Positions 1-8,342 of a stretch of DNA of 64,000 nt are shown here, piece by piece. Position 1 is the first letter of the stretch, and every line of letters starts with the position of its first letter. Both the position numbers and the translations under genes were made by a program. Location of the stretch: positions 124,001 to 188,000 of the forward strand of contig JAZRQY010000005.1 in assembly GCA_045650185.1 (NCBI GenBank), read 5' to 3'. This DNA comes from Scatosoma sp045650185. GTDB taxonomy: Bacteria; Bacillota; Clostridia; Christensenellales; Borkfalkiaceae. The notes below the pieces were generated by a model. It was not told the DNA's origin and did no database searches. It saw only the letters and a program-made list of their open reading frames with translations.

Positions 1-2
1 AA

Positions 3-932
3 AATGAAACGCCCGAAACCGTAAGCGAAACCGACATCTTGGCGCAAGCGGTTATGCGTGAAAGAGATATGCAACAGGTGTCCACCAAGCAACGCGTTAT
101 GAAAATCTTGGTACAAGTTGGTCTGTATCTCTTCCTCGGCATCATGGCAGTTATCGTCGTATTCCCCTTCTACTGGATGATTATTTCCTCCTTGAAGACC
201 TTGAAGGAATATGAACTGAAAAACCCCACCTTCTTCCCTCAAGAATTCCATTGGGAAAACTATGCAAACGCATTCAACAAAGCGAACATGGGCAGACTGT
301 TCTTGAACACTTTGTTCGTTGGTATAGTATCCACGCTGTTATCGCTGGTCGTTACGATTTTGGCGGCGTTCGCATTCTCCCGTTTGAATTTCAAGGGCAG
401 AGATACCCTGTTCGGGTTCTTGCTTGCAACGATGATGATCCCCGGTGAACTGTTCACGATTACCAACTATATCACGGTAAACCGTTTGGATTGGATGAAC
501 ACCTACACCGTTTTGATCGTCCCCTTCCTTGTAAGCGTCTTCTATATATATTTATTGAAGCAGAATTTCCAACAGATTCCCAACGAATTGTACCTTGCGG
601 CAAAGGTAGACGGCACGTCCGACTTTAAGTACCTTTGCAAGGTTATGATTCCCCTTGCATTGCCCACCATCATTTCGATTACGATTTTGAAGATGATGGG
701 TTCGTGGAACTCCTACATGTGGCCGAAGCTGGTTGCAAACGACGATTTGCATAAGCTCATCACCAACGGCTTGCGTGAAATGGACTTCTCGGAAGACGGC
801 AACCAAGGCCGTATCGACTACCCTCGTCAGATGGCGGCGGTAACGATTGTATCCATTCCTCTGTTTATGGTATTCGTATTCCTTCGTAAGTATATTATGA
901 AGGGCGTTTCCAGAAGCGGTATCAAGGGTTAA
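3..932 (+). CDS. Carbohydrate ABC transporter permease, MalG type (5' end outside window)
   Basis: Inner-membrane permease subunit of a CUT1-type sugar importer. Six hydrophobic segments are visible, the first at about residues 27-50 counted from codon 39. The cytoplasmic EAA loop that docks on the ATPase is present (AAKVDGTSDFKYLCKVMIP), as is the family's usual C-terminal FLRKYIMKGV run. The reading frame stays open to the left edge. In-frame TTG (39), ATG (54) and ATG (69) exist but none has a good Shine-Dalgarno, so the true start probably lies outside the window. The binding protein follows 92 bp downstream and is likely its partner; the second permease should lie to the left and no ATPase is seen. 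The transported substrate cannot be read from the sequence. Confidence 0.93.
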   Translation, partial: NETPETVSETDILAQAVMRERDMQQVSTKQRVMKILVQVGLYLFLGIMAVIVVFPFYWMIISSLKTLKEYELKNPTFFPQEFHWENYANAFNKANMGRLFLNTLFVGIVSTLLSLVVTILAAFAFSRLNFKGRDTLFGFLLATMMIPGELFTITNYITVNRLDWMNTYTVLIVPFLVSVFYIYLLKQNFQQIPNELYLAAKVDGTSDFKYLCKVMIPLALPTIISITILKMMGSWNSYMWPKLVANDDLHKLITNGLREMDFSEDGNQGRIDYPRQMAAVTIVSIPLFMVFVFLRKYIMKGVSRSGIKG

Positions 933-975
933 TCCTTTTAAGGATTATTCCCCTCGATGAGTGCAATACTCATCA
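931..975 (+). other. Two intergenic palindromes between permease and binding protein
   Basis: AATCCTT/AAGGATT (931-946) directly overlaps the permease stop codon, and GATGAGT-GCAAT-ACTCATC (956-974) follows. Neither is followed by a T tract, so they are not intrinsic terminators. Hairpins in this position often stabilise or separate the mRNA of a highly expressed binding protein; that role is inference. Confidence 0.5.
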
Positions 976-1024
976 AACAATCATACTTGAAAAAATAATA
1001 TCAATTAAGGAGAACTGATATTTT

Positions 1025-2563
1025 ATGAACAAGATTGCAAAGAAAATTATTGCGTTTGCATCCCTCGTTGCGATGACGGGTAGCATTGCTGCTTGTGGCG
1101 GCCTTGATGGCGACGGTTTCCAAGGCGAGCTTGAACCCGGTTTCTGGGCAAACCTCGCGGCAACGACCGGCGGCAACAGCGGCGGCTCTGGTCTTGGCGG
1201 TAGCGAAGGCGACTTCATCGTAAACGGCAACCCTACGGCTGTAGAAGCATACGACGGCAGCGAAGTTACCGTTACCTTCTACCACACGATGGGCGCAACC
1301 CTTCGTACGGTGTTGGATCAGGCTCTTCCCGCCTTCAACGCTATGTACCCCAACATTAAGATTGAACACAGCTCTAAGGGCGACTACCCCGGCCTTCGTG
1401 ACCAAATCTCGACCGAATTGAACGGCGGTAACTCCCCCAGCCTTGCATACTGCTATCCCGACCACGTTGCTCTCTATAAGAAAGCAAGAGCAGTTGCTTC
1501 GCTTGACGACTATATCGTAAGTGATTCGATGGGCTTTACGCAGGCTGAATTGAACGGCTTCGTTCGTGGCTACCTTGAAGAAGGTAGAGCGTACGGTGAC
1601 GGCAAAATGTACACGATGCCGTACTCGAAATCCACGGAGGTTTTGTACTACAACAAGACGTTCTTCGAAGCAAACAACCTTACCGTACCCACCACTTGGG
1701 ACGAAATGGAAGAAACGATGCTCAAGATTGTAGAAATCGATCCTACCTGCGTTCCTCTTGGTTATGACAGCGAAGCAAACTGGTTCATCACGATGTGCGA
1801 ACAGCTCGGTACGCCTTACACCTCTTCCGTTGAAGGTCAGAAATTCCTCTTCGACGTTGAAGCAAACCACTCCTTCGTTGAAAGATTGAGAAAGTGGTAT
1901 CAGCTCGGTTTGGTTACGACCGAAGAAACCTTCGGTAGCTACACCTCCGACCTCTTCACCGAAACGAATCCCAATGAATTGAAGTCCTATATGTGTATCG
2001 GTTCGTCCGCAGGCGCATCCTACCAGTGTCCCGATCCTTACACGCAGGAAAACGAAGACGGCACCACTACTAAGGTATATCCCTTCGAAGTAGGCGTTGC
2101 ACTTCCTCCTCAGATCGACAAGAATAACCCGAAAGTTATTTCGCAGGGTCCTTCCCTCTGTATGTTCAAGAAGACCAACGCACAGGAAATGGCGGCAACC
2201 TGGTTGTTCATCAAGTTCCTTACCTCGAACTTGAACCTTCAGGCAGCATTCTCGTCGGCATCCGGTTACGCTCCCGTAATCTCCAAACTTGATGAAAAGA
2301 GCCCCTTGTACGCAAGCAAGCTTGCAACGGCAGACGCAAACGCTAACCTTCAGATGACCTGCGTTAAGCAGTGCTTGGCACAGGAAGACTGGTTGTTCGT
2401 ATCCCCTGCATTCATCGGTTCGTCCGGCGCTCGTGACCAAGTAGGTATCTTGATTCAGAACTGTTTCGTAAACGCACCTGCAGAAGGTCAGTCGGTAACT
2501 GATTTCATTAAGTCCGAGTTCACGAAGGCCGTTGATAAGCTTCGTTACGACTACAACGCATAA
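1025..2563 (+). CDS. Extracellular solute-binding lipoprotein of ABC importer (family 1)
   Basis: Substrate-capture lipoprotein for the adjacent sugar-type ABC transporter. A signal peptide ends in a lipobox, IAAC, with Cys24 as the lipidated residue; a Gly/Ser-rich linker (about 25-70) precedes the folded part. The body shows type-1 binding-protein features: VTVTFYHTMGA, the YPNIKIEH strand, LAYCYPDHVALY, TMPYSKSTEVLYYNK and a C-terminal ATWLFIKFLTS helix. At 512 residues it is slightly long for the family. The start is set by AAGGAG 8-9 nt upstream of ATG 1025. It probably binds an oligosaccharide, but the exported nucleases downstream leave a nucleoside or other nucleic-acid product possible. 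Confidence 0.93.
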   Translation: MNKIAKKIIAFASLVAMTGSIAACGGLDGDGFQGELEPGFWANLAATTGGNSGGSGLGGSEGDFIVNGNPTAVEAYDGSEVTVTFYHTMGATLRTVLDQALPAFNAMYPNIKIEHSSKGDYPGLRDQISTELNGGNSPSLAYCYPDHVALYKKARAVASLDDYIVSDSMGFTQAELNGFVRGYLEEGRAYGDGKMYTMPYSKSTEVLYYNKTFFEANNLTVPTTWDEMEETMLKIVEIDPTCVPLGYDSEANWFITMCEQLGTPYTSSVEGQKFLFDVEANHSFVERLRKWYQLGLVTTEETFGSYTSDLFTETNPNELKSYMCIGSSAGASYQCPDPYTQENEDGTTTKVYPFEVGVALPPQIDKNNPKVISQGPSLCMFKKTNAQEMAATWLFIKFLTSNLNLQAAFSSASGYAPVISKLDEKSPLYASKLATADANANLQMTCVKQCLAQEDWLFVSPAFIGSSGARDQVGILIQNCFVNAPAEGQSVTDFIKSEFTKAVDKLRYDYNA

Positions 2564-2586
2564 ACTAACCCAAAGGTAAATACGTT

Positions 2587-4110
2587 ATGAAAAAAACGGT
2601 ATTATCATTTATATTGACGCTCGCATGCGCGTGCGGAGTCGTTCTTGGCACGGGAGTGGTAAACGCTCCCGCAGCGGACACTCCCCGCGCCGCGGCGGAA
2701 GCAACCCCTGCGACTGAACGCATTGACTACGCAGGTCAAGCTGTTTTGGATAGAAACAGCGACAGCCAGCTTGTGGAAGCAACGGTAAAAACCTTCATCG
2801 ACGGTGATACCACGCATTTCAACGTAGAAGGCTGGGGCAATGACAACGTATTCAAGGCGAGATATGCGGCAGTAAACACCCCCGAATCTACGGGCGACAT
2901 CGAACCTTGGGGCAAAAAGGCATCCAACTACACGAAGAATGCTTTGTCCACGGCAACCTCGATCGTCCTTGAATCGGACACCGACCAGTGGAAGCCCGAC
3001 TCTACGGGTACGCGTTACATGACTTGGGTTTGGTACAAAGCCCCCGGTTCGAACGTATACCGCAACCTCAACCTCGAACTTTTGCAAGAAGGTCTTGCCA
3101 TAGGTTCTAAGGCAGGTGACAGCCGTTACGGTTCGCTGGCAACCCCTGCTATCGCGCAGGCTGTTCAGCTCAAGTTGAACGTGCACTCCACCGATCCTGA
3201 CCCCGATTTCTTCTACGGTGAATCGATTGAGCTTGACCTTAAAGGACTCCGTTTGAACATTGCTCAGTACAACGGCAAACGAGTTGCGTTTGAAGGCATC
3301 ATTTCCTACTACGTTGACCAAGGCGTTTACGTGGAAAGCTATGACGAAGAAACCGCTATGTACTACGGTATCTACGTATACTACGGCTTCAACTTCAAGG
3401 AAGGCGCACAGCTTCTTGCCATTGGTAACAAGGTTCGTATTTCCGGTGTGGTTGGTGAATTCAACGGCTCCTATCAGGTTTCCAGCTTGAAGTACAACGG
3501 ATTCTTCCCCTCCGCAGACGACGTTCGCGTAATTTCTACGGGACATTCCGCGGCAAGAGTGGAAACGACGGCGGCGACCTTTAACTCCACCGTTCCTGTA
3601 ACCATCGAAAAGGTTGATCCCGAAACGGAAGAAGTAACCACCACGACGAAGAACTATAAGTATGCAGAGCTTGCTCTGAATACCTCTATCTCGATGAAGG
3701 GCTTGTACGTTAAATCGGCGTACACCACCGACAACGGCGGTGACAACGACGGCGCAATGACCTTGACCTGCGAATCTGAAGGCAAAACCGTTACCGTTCG
3801 TACCATCGTTTTGAGAGATTCCCAAGGCAATATGGCTACGCAGGACATGCTTGTAGGTAAGACGATTGACGTAACCGGCGTTGTTGATTGCTTCAACGGC
3901 GAATACCAGATCAAGATCCTTTCTACGGGCGGCATTAAAGTAGATGGCGGACCTTTGTTCCCTCCTGTTGAAACGCCTGCACCCGAAACCCCTCCAACGA
4001 GTTCGAGTGACGAACAATCCGCAAGCGGTTGCGGCAGCGTTGTTGCAATCTCTGCATTCGTTCCTCTGTTAGGGGCGGCGTTCGTGTTGATGAAAAAACG
4101 CGAAAACTAA
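2587..4110 (+). CDS. Exported staphylococcal-nuclease-like protein with OB folds and C-terminal membrane anchor
   Basis: Predicted secreted calcium-dependent nuclease. After a signal peptide (1-30), residues about 62-200 match the SNase fold: FIDGDT (Asp74 equals SNase Asp21), ARYAAVNTPE (Arg92 and Glu100 equal Arg35 and Glu43; Asn97 replaces Asp40, a variant also seen in other homologues), DSTGTRYMTWVWY (Arg143 equals Arg87) and LLQEGLA. Two beta-rich OB-like modules follow, about 215-300 and 370-455, each with FNG-YQ near its end as in nucleic-acid-binding OB folds. The C-terminus is a Pro/Ser linker, then SGCG, a hydrophobic segment and KKREN, which looks like a surface-retention signal. 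It lies 23 bp after the binding-protein gene and so is probably co-transcribed. Confidence 0.85.
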   Translation: MKKTVLSFILTLACACGVVLGTGVVNAPAADTPRAAAEATPATERIDYAGQAVLDRNSDSQLVEATVKTFIDGDTTHFNVEGWGNDNVFKARYAAVNTPESTGDIEPWGKKASNYTKNALSTATSIVLESDTDQWKPDSTGTRYMTWVWYKAPGSNVYRNLNLELLQEGLAIGSKAGDSRYGSLATPAIAQAVQLKLNVHSTDPDPDFFYGESIELDLKGLRLNIAQYNGKRVAFEGIISYYVDQGVYVESYDEETAMYYGIYVYYGFNFKEGAQLLAIGNKVRISGVVGEFNGSYQVSSLKYNGFFPSADDVRVISTGHSAARVETTAATFNSTVPVTIEKVDPETEEVTTTTKNYKYAELALNTSISMKGLYVKSAYTTDNGGDNDGAMTLTCESEGKTVTVRTIVLRDSQGNMATQDMLVGKTIDVTGVVDCFNGEYQIKILSTGGIKVDGGPLFPPVETPAPETPPTSSSDEQSASGCGSVVAISAFVPLLGAAFVLMKKREN

Positions 4111-4187
4111 TGGGAAACGTCCCAAATTGTAAAATAAAAAAAATATATATAAAAATATATAAAAAATTATATAAAGGAGAAAACCAA

Positions 4188-6719
4188 ATGAAAAAACTTT
4201 TACCCGGCATTCTTGCATTGCTACTGGCTTTCGGTGGTTTGACGGCATGTACGCCTACCGATCCCGAATCGACGCCTTCTGGTTCGACGCCTCCTGCATC
4301 GACGTCCGACAGCACCCCTGGTCAGGCTGCGCATCCGCATGAAACCGACCTTAAAGACGTTAAGGACTACCTCCTTGAACAGTTGGCAAAGAAAGACCTT
4401 AGCACCTACAAGGATTTCACTGTTCCCAGCTCGTTCAACTTCATCGGTGATACCGCAATCTACGACATCGTTTGGACGTCGAACGTTGCAGCTGTTACCA
4501 TCGAAGCAGGCGAAACCGAAGACACCGTTAAGATTGGCGAAGTTAGCGAAGATACGCCTTTCGTATTGACCGCTACCGTTACCGACCCCGAGGGTTGCCA
4601 CACCACTACCTTCACCGTAGACGGTGTTGCTGAACGCGCACCTCAAATCGTTCCTAACGCAATCAGCGCGGCTCCTTCCGAAGAAACCGTATACAAACTC
4701 TATATGTATCAGGTAACGAAGGCACAAGACCTTTACTTTACGGGTAAAATGAGCGGTTTCTACCTTGCAACGACCAACGTTAGCCAGGGTCAGACCTACG
4801 AAGACGGTGTTGACGTTTACGTTAAGGCAGTTGCAGGTAAGGCTGGTTACTTCAACCTCACCTTCACCGATCCCGAAAACGGCAAGACGATGTACATCGG
4901 TGTTTTGAACTACTACAACAACGGCAAGTGGCGTGATAACGTAGTTCTCGCTGAAAGCAACGTTCCTACCGCAGGCAACAACGAAACGTTTGAATTTACT
5001 TACAGCGAACAATACGGTACGATGGTCGCTACGCTTAGCGGCGTTAAGTCGGGCGAAAATGAAGCTACCACCGAAACGAAGACGGATTCCTTCTGGCTTG
5101 GTACGGACGGTACTTACTACACCATCGGCGCAATGTCCGTTTCTAAGATTACGAAGTCGGATGCTTGCGTTGGTAAGCTTGTAGAAATGGTTGATAAGTC
5201 CACCATCGTTGTTCCTGCATCCAAGAAGGTTGCAGACGTTAAGGCAAGCTTGAACGTTGGCACGAAGTACACCCTTGACAAGGAAGTTACCTTGAAGACC
5301 TCCGACAGCAACTACGATGACGTTACCATCACCTGGTCGGTTGCTGAAAACACCGCTGCTACTGTAAACGGCAACAAGCTGAACCTTGTTATCCCTGCAG
5401 AAAAGACCACGGTTGTTTTGACGGCTACCATCACCTGCGGTACGGCTTCTGATACCAAAGAATTCACGTTGGAACTCGGCCCTAAGACCGTTGCTCCCGA
5501 TAAGACGGATTCCGCGGCTATCGTTGCAGCTGCATACAACCTTGCAGCAGGCGAAACCCTTCCCGGCGGCAACTACACCCTCACCGGTGCAATCACGACT
5601 GTAAACTCTGCTTGGAGCGACCAGTACAGCAACATCACCGTAACCATCACCGTTGGTGATAAGACGTTTGAATGCTATCGTTTGGCAAGCGGCGACGCTG
5701 ATGCAAGCACGCTTAAGGTTGGCGATACCATCACCGTAACCGGCGCTATTAAGAACTACAACGGTAAGGTTGAATTCGACCAGGGTTGTGTTCTTGATGC
5801 AGTTGTAGAAGGCACTGGCGGCACCGAAACGCCTGATCCTAGCACCCCGACCCCCGAAGATATCGTAAATGCAGCGTATGCTTTGGAAAAGGATACTGCT
5901 CTTGAAGGTACTTATACCCTTACGGGCGTTATCACCAACATCGATTCCGCTTATAACGCGCAATATTCGAACGTTTCGGTTGTAATTGTTGTTGGCAATA
6001 TGACCGATAAACCCATCCTTTGCTATCGTATGAAGGGTACTGGCGCAGATACCATCGGCGTTGCAGACGTAATCACCGTAACTGGTACGCTTAAGAACTA
6101 CAACGGTACGATTGAATTCGATACTGGCTGTACGTTTGTACTCGTTTCCTCGCATACTTGCGAAGCTTGGGACGAAGCTACCTGTCAAGCTCCTGAAACC
6201 TGCCCCGTATGTGGCGATGCAAAAGTTGGCTCTACGACCGTTGATCACGTATATGTAAGCGGCGTATGCAAATGGTGTAGCGCTCCTGAAGGCGTTGCAA
6301 CGATTACCGCTAGCAAAACGATGGCTGAATTGATTACGGCAAATGGTTGGACGAATGCTACCACGAAGCAGTCCTTCAACCTTGACGATGTAGTAAGCGT
6401 TCAGGTAAACGGCGGCAACAATACCGGTAAAGCATACGACGGCGACCATATCCGTATTTATGCAACCGATACCCCCGCAGGTACGTTGACGATTAGCGTG
6501 GCTGCAGGCTACGAACTCGTTTCCATTACGGTTACTACCCAAACTGGTACGTATGCATTCCTTTACGTAGATGGCACGACCACCGACATCTGCAACCAGA
6601 CCGTTGCAGTTTCCGGTACCTCTGTTGTTTTGAACTCCGTAAAGAATGGTTCCAATGGTAAGCAGGTTCGCGTTACCGGAATCGAAGTTGTTTACAAGGC
6701 AGCTACCCCTGCTGCGTAA
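4188..6719 (+). CDS. Large lipoprotein with atrophied Ig-like domains and duplicated OB-like repeats
   Basis: Start ATG 4188 has AAAGGAGA 8 nt upstream; the frame is open further 5' but without a signal. Product is 843 residues. Lipobox LTAC gives lipidated Cys21, then a Thr/Ser/Pro linker. Residues about 51-150 and 350-432 look like atrophied bacterial Ig domains (TWSVAENTAATVNGNKL in the second). Residues 443-538 and 557-652 are a tandem repeat of one OB-like module sharing YTLTG, CYR, VGDTITVTG and IKNYNG-VEFD. Residues 658-697 form a Cys/His cluster (C-ATC-TCPVCG-H-GVCKWC), probably metal binding, followed by a C-terminal beta domain. No catalytic motif is recognised. The same OB module occurs in the next gene, so both may handle the same polymer, perhaps nucleic acid. 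Confidence 0.8.
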   Translation: MKKLLPGILALLLAFGGLTACTPTDPESTPSGSTPPASTSDSTPGQAAHPHETDLKDVKDYLLEQLAKKDLSTYKDFTVPSSFNFIGDTAIYDIVWTSNVAAVTIEAGETEDTVKIGEVSEDTPFVLTATVTDPEGCHTTTFTVDGVAERAPQIVPNAISAAPSEETVYKLYMYQVTKAQDLYFTGKMSGFYLATTNVSQGQTYEDGVDVYVKAVAGKAGYFNLTFTDPENGKTMYIGVLNYYNNGKWRDNVVLAESNVPTAGNNETFEFTYSEQYGTMVATLSGVKSGENEATTETKTDSFWLGTDGTYYTIGAMSVSKITKSDACVGKLVEMVDKSTIVVPASKKVADVKASLNVGTKYTLDKEVTLKTSDSNYDDVTITWSVAENTAATVNGNKLNLVIPAEKTTVVLTATITCGTASDTKEFTLELGPKTVAPDKTDSAAIVAAAYNLAAGETLPGGNYTLTGAITTVNSAWSDQYSNITVTITVGDKTFECYRLASGDADASTLKVGDTITVTGAIKNYNGKVEFDQGCVLDAVVEGTGGTETPDPSTPTPEDIVNAAYALEKDTALEGTYTLTGVITNIDSAYNAQYSNVSVVIVVGNMTDKPILCYRMKGTGADTIGVADVITVTGTLKNYNGTIEFDTGCTFVLVSSHTCEAWDEATCQAPETCPVCGDAKVGSTTVDHVYVSGVCKWCSAPEGVATITASKTMAELITANGWTNATTKQSFNLDDVVSVQVNGGNNTGKAYDGDHIRIYATDTPAGTLTISVAAGYELVSITVTTQTGTYAFLYVDGTTTDICNQTVAVSGTSVVLNSVKNGSNGKQVRVTGIEVVYKAATPAA

Positions 6720-6781
6720 GCGTTTTTAGAGATTCTTCGGGAATATATCCCTCAGAATGACATAAGGCTAAATAAAAAATT

Positions 6782-6812
6782 GAACCGTCCTGAAAAGGGC
6801 GGTTCTTTTTTT
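6782..6812 (+). terminator. Intrinsic terminator after the Ig/OB lipoprotein gene
   Basis: GAACCGTCCT pairs with AGGGCGGTTC (one G-U pair) around a GAAA-like loop, followed by eight T residues. It ends the permease-to-lipoprotein transcription unit. Confidence 0.9.
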
Positions 6813-6823
6813 GTCGGTTTTTG

Positions 6824-6852
6824 TTGACATCATTCTTCGTCAGTGATATAAT
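6824..6852 (+). promoter_or_regulatory. Sigma-A promoter for the RNase-like lipoprotein gene
   Basis: Perfect TTGACA (6824-6829), 17-bp spacer and TATAAT (6847-6852), about 30 bp before the start codon of the next gene. The gene therefore has its own strong promoter, separate from the upstream operon. Confidence 0.9.
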
Positions 6853-6883
6853 GAATGAAGATAATCTATAAGGCTTATACTCT

Positions 6884-8242
6884 ATGCAATATTCTTGGAA
6901 AAATACAATTTGCGCCGCAATCGCCCTCCTCTGCGTAGGCGCGTTTTCGGTTTCGACAAGCGCTTGCGCGCATATTCCTCCCGAAGACCCTTTCACCAGC
7001 CCCAGCGATAGCGTCGGTAGTATGGGCGGCAATACTGCAGACGGCTCTTCTTCCCCTGACAACGGGAACACGGACGAAGAATTTCCCGACCTCGAAATCA
7101 ACGAACAGCACGTTTCCGTCGTTGACCAAGCGTATGCACTTGAATATGGTCAAGTACTTGGCTCGGGCTATACGCTTACGGGGAAAATTACGAAAATCGA
7201 CACCCCCAGCGACGGCAGCTATATCTGCCTCACCTTTGCCGTTCCCGGCAGAGAAAACTACCCTATCTATTGCTATAGACTGCAGGGCGACGGCATCGAC
7301 CTTTTGCAGGTAGGCGACATTATCACCGTTTACGGCAAAATCAAAAACTACCAAGGCACGGTAGAATTTGACAAAAACTGTCTTTTGACCGATTACGTCA
7401 GCCTCAACCCCCTGCCCGATCCCAGCGCCGACCCGTATGCGAATATGACCGCAACGGAATTTTACGCAAACTACACGGTGGCAAAGGACAATACCGATGC
7501 CTATTATCGAAGCCTGCACGGCTTTATGTCGGGCAATTTGACCGTTCCCGATCAAGCACCCACTCTCTCCGCTTATCGCCCGAAAAACGGCGAAAAATAC
7601 GTCAGAAACAGCGAGATGCGCTTATCCGACGACGGCACGACCTATACCGTCGTAGATGCCTACGGCAACGAGGCTTTTGAGGTATACCGCGACGGCGCGT
7701 ATATCACCCTCGAAGAGGTGGCGGCGTACGTGTATGCGTTTGGCGCTCCGCCAAAAAACCAAACGGCCTCGAAGGATACCTCTCCCTCGAATAGCATTTG
7801 GGGAGAGTATCTGCGCCTCAATCACACCGCTTTTTCAGGGGATACTTCCAGATACCCCTACGAGCCGGTTCTTCCCAACATTTCGGGCTGTGGCGGCACT
7901 CTGCATTATTACGAAATGGACGTCGGCACGACGGGTACGGATTGCGACCCGAGCTACCATGCGGCGTTGTACAACAACGGCACCCGCATCACGCGCGGCG
8001 CGGCACGTATCGTCTATGGAAAAAACGACCTCAACAAAAACGGTGTCTATGAAATAGGAGAATTCCACGTCTTCTATACCTACAACCATTACAACGATTT
8101 TCAAGAGTATTTGAACTACGAAGGCGGTTGGGGGGAGATGTTTGGCAATATCACGGGCGGCGGTACGATTTCGTCGAAGTACAATTACAACCCCACCGAG
8201 TACGTGCAGGTTGCTTTGCAAGCTTTACCGACAGTCTTGTAA
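6884..8242 (+). CDS. Lipoprotein with OB-like module and C-terminal barnase-like ribonuclease domain
   Basis: Predicted secreted ribonuclease. Signal peptide with lipidation site Cys28 (STSAC), acidic linker, then an OB-like module (about 78-170) of the same family as the repeats in the upstream lipoprotein (YTLTG, CYR, VGDIITVYG, IKNYQGTVEFD). Residues about 335-412 resemble the RNase N1/barnase core: EMDV (Glu344, cf. barnase Glu73 in EADI), ARIVY (Arg375, cf. Arg87 in DRILY) and NHYNDF (His402, cf. His102 in DHYQTF). The spacing is longer than in barnase and the similarity was judged by eye. No barstar-like inhibitor gene is nearby, which is acceptable for an exported enzyme. The middle section (190-330) is unrecognised. 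Confidence 0.75.
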   Translation: MQYSWKNTICAAIALLCVGAFSVSTSACAHIPPEDPFTSPSDSVGSMGGNTADGSSSPDNGNTDEEFPDLEINEQHVSVVDQAYALEYGQVLGSGYTLTGKITKIDTPSDGSYICLTFAVPGRENYPIYCYRLQGDGIDLLQVGDIITVYGKIKNYQGTVEFDKNCLLTDYVSLNPLPDPSADPYANMTATEFYANYTVAKDNTDAYYRSLHGFMSGNLTVPDQAPTLSAYRPKNGEKYVRNSEMRLSDDGTTYTVVDAYGNEAFEVYRDGAYITLEEVAAYVYAFGAPPKNQTASKDTSPSNSIWGEYLRLNHTAFSGDTSRYPYEPVLPNISGCGGTLHYYEMDVGTTGTDCDPSYHAALYNNGTRITRGAARIVYGKNDLNKNGVYEIGEFHVFYTYNHYNDFQEYLNYEGGWGEMFGNITGGGTISSKYNYNPTEYVQVALQALPTVL

Positions 8243-8271
8243 AAAGGCACGAATTACGGCGTTAAATAAAA

Positions 8272-8301
8272 ACAAGGGACTTCCTTCGGGAAGTCCCTTG
8301 T
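8272..8301. terminator. Bidirectional terminator between RNase-like gene and surE
   Basis: A 13-bp perfect stem, ACAAGGGACTTCC with its complement, closed by a TTCG loop. On the minus strand it is followed by TTTTATTT, so it ends the surE operon. On the plus strand the T tract is poorer but the stem can also stop the convergent gene. Confidence 0.9.
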
Positions 8302-8342
8302 CGTTTGTTCTTGCGCCGATTTTGCGGCTCGTTTGGCTGAAA

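Noticed and set aside
3..60. TTG at 39 as the permease start
   Set aside because: No ribosome site. The frame is open to the window edge with plausible coding, so the start is probably outside.
2863..2890. Asn97 in place of the SNase Asp40 ligand as evidence of inactivity
   Set aside because: VNTPE is a common variant in SNase homologues and all other catalytic residues are present.
4221..6542. Long antisense open frame of 773 codons, and similar ones at 1001-2440, 48212-50122 and 59936-61600
   Set aside because: They lie opposite strongly supported genes, have odd composition (runs of Arg, Val, Asn, Phe), no family resemblance and no ribosome sites. They arise from codon bias of the real genes.
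6727..6765. AGATTCTTCGGG...TCAGAATGAC motif after the Ig/OB lipoprotein gene
   Set aside because: It resembles a short interspersed repeat seen in other genomes, but only this one imperfect copy occurs in the window, so it cannot be supported as a repeat here.
6884..8242. Toxin-immunity pair (barnase/barstar or contact-dependent toxin)
   Set aside because: The protein has a lipoprotein signal, no toxin delivery domain, and no small inhibitor gene lies next to it.
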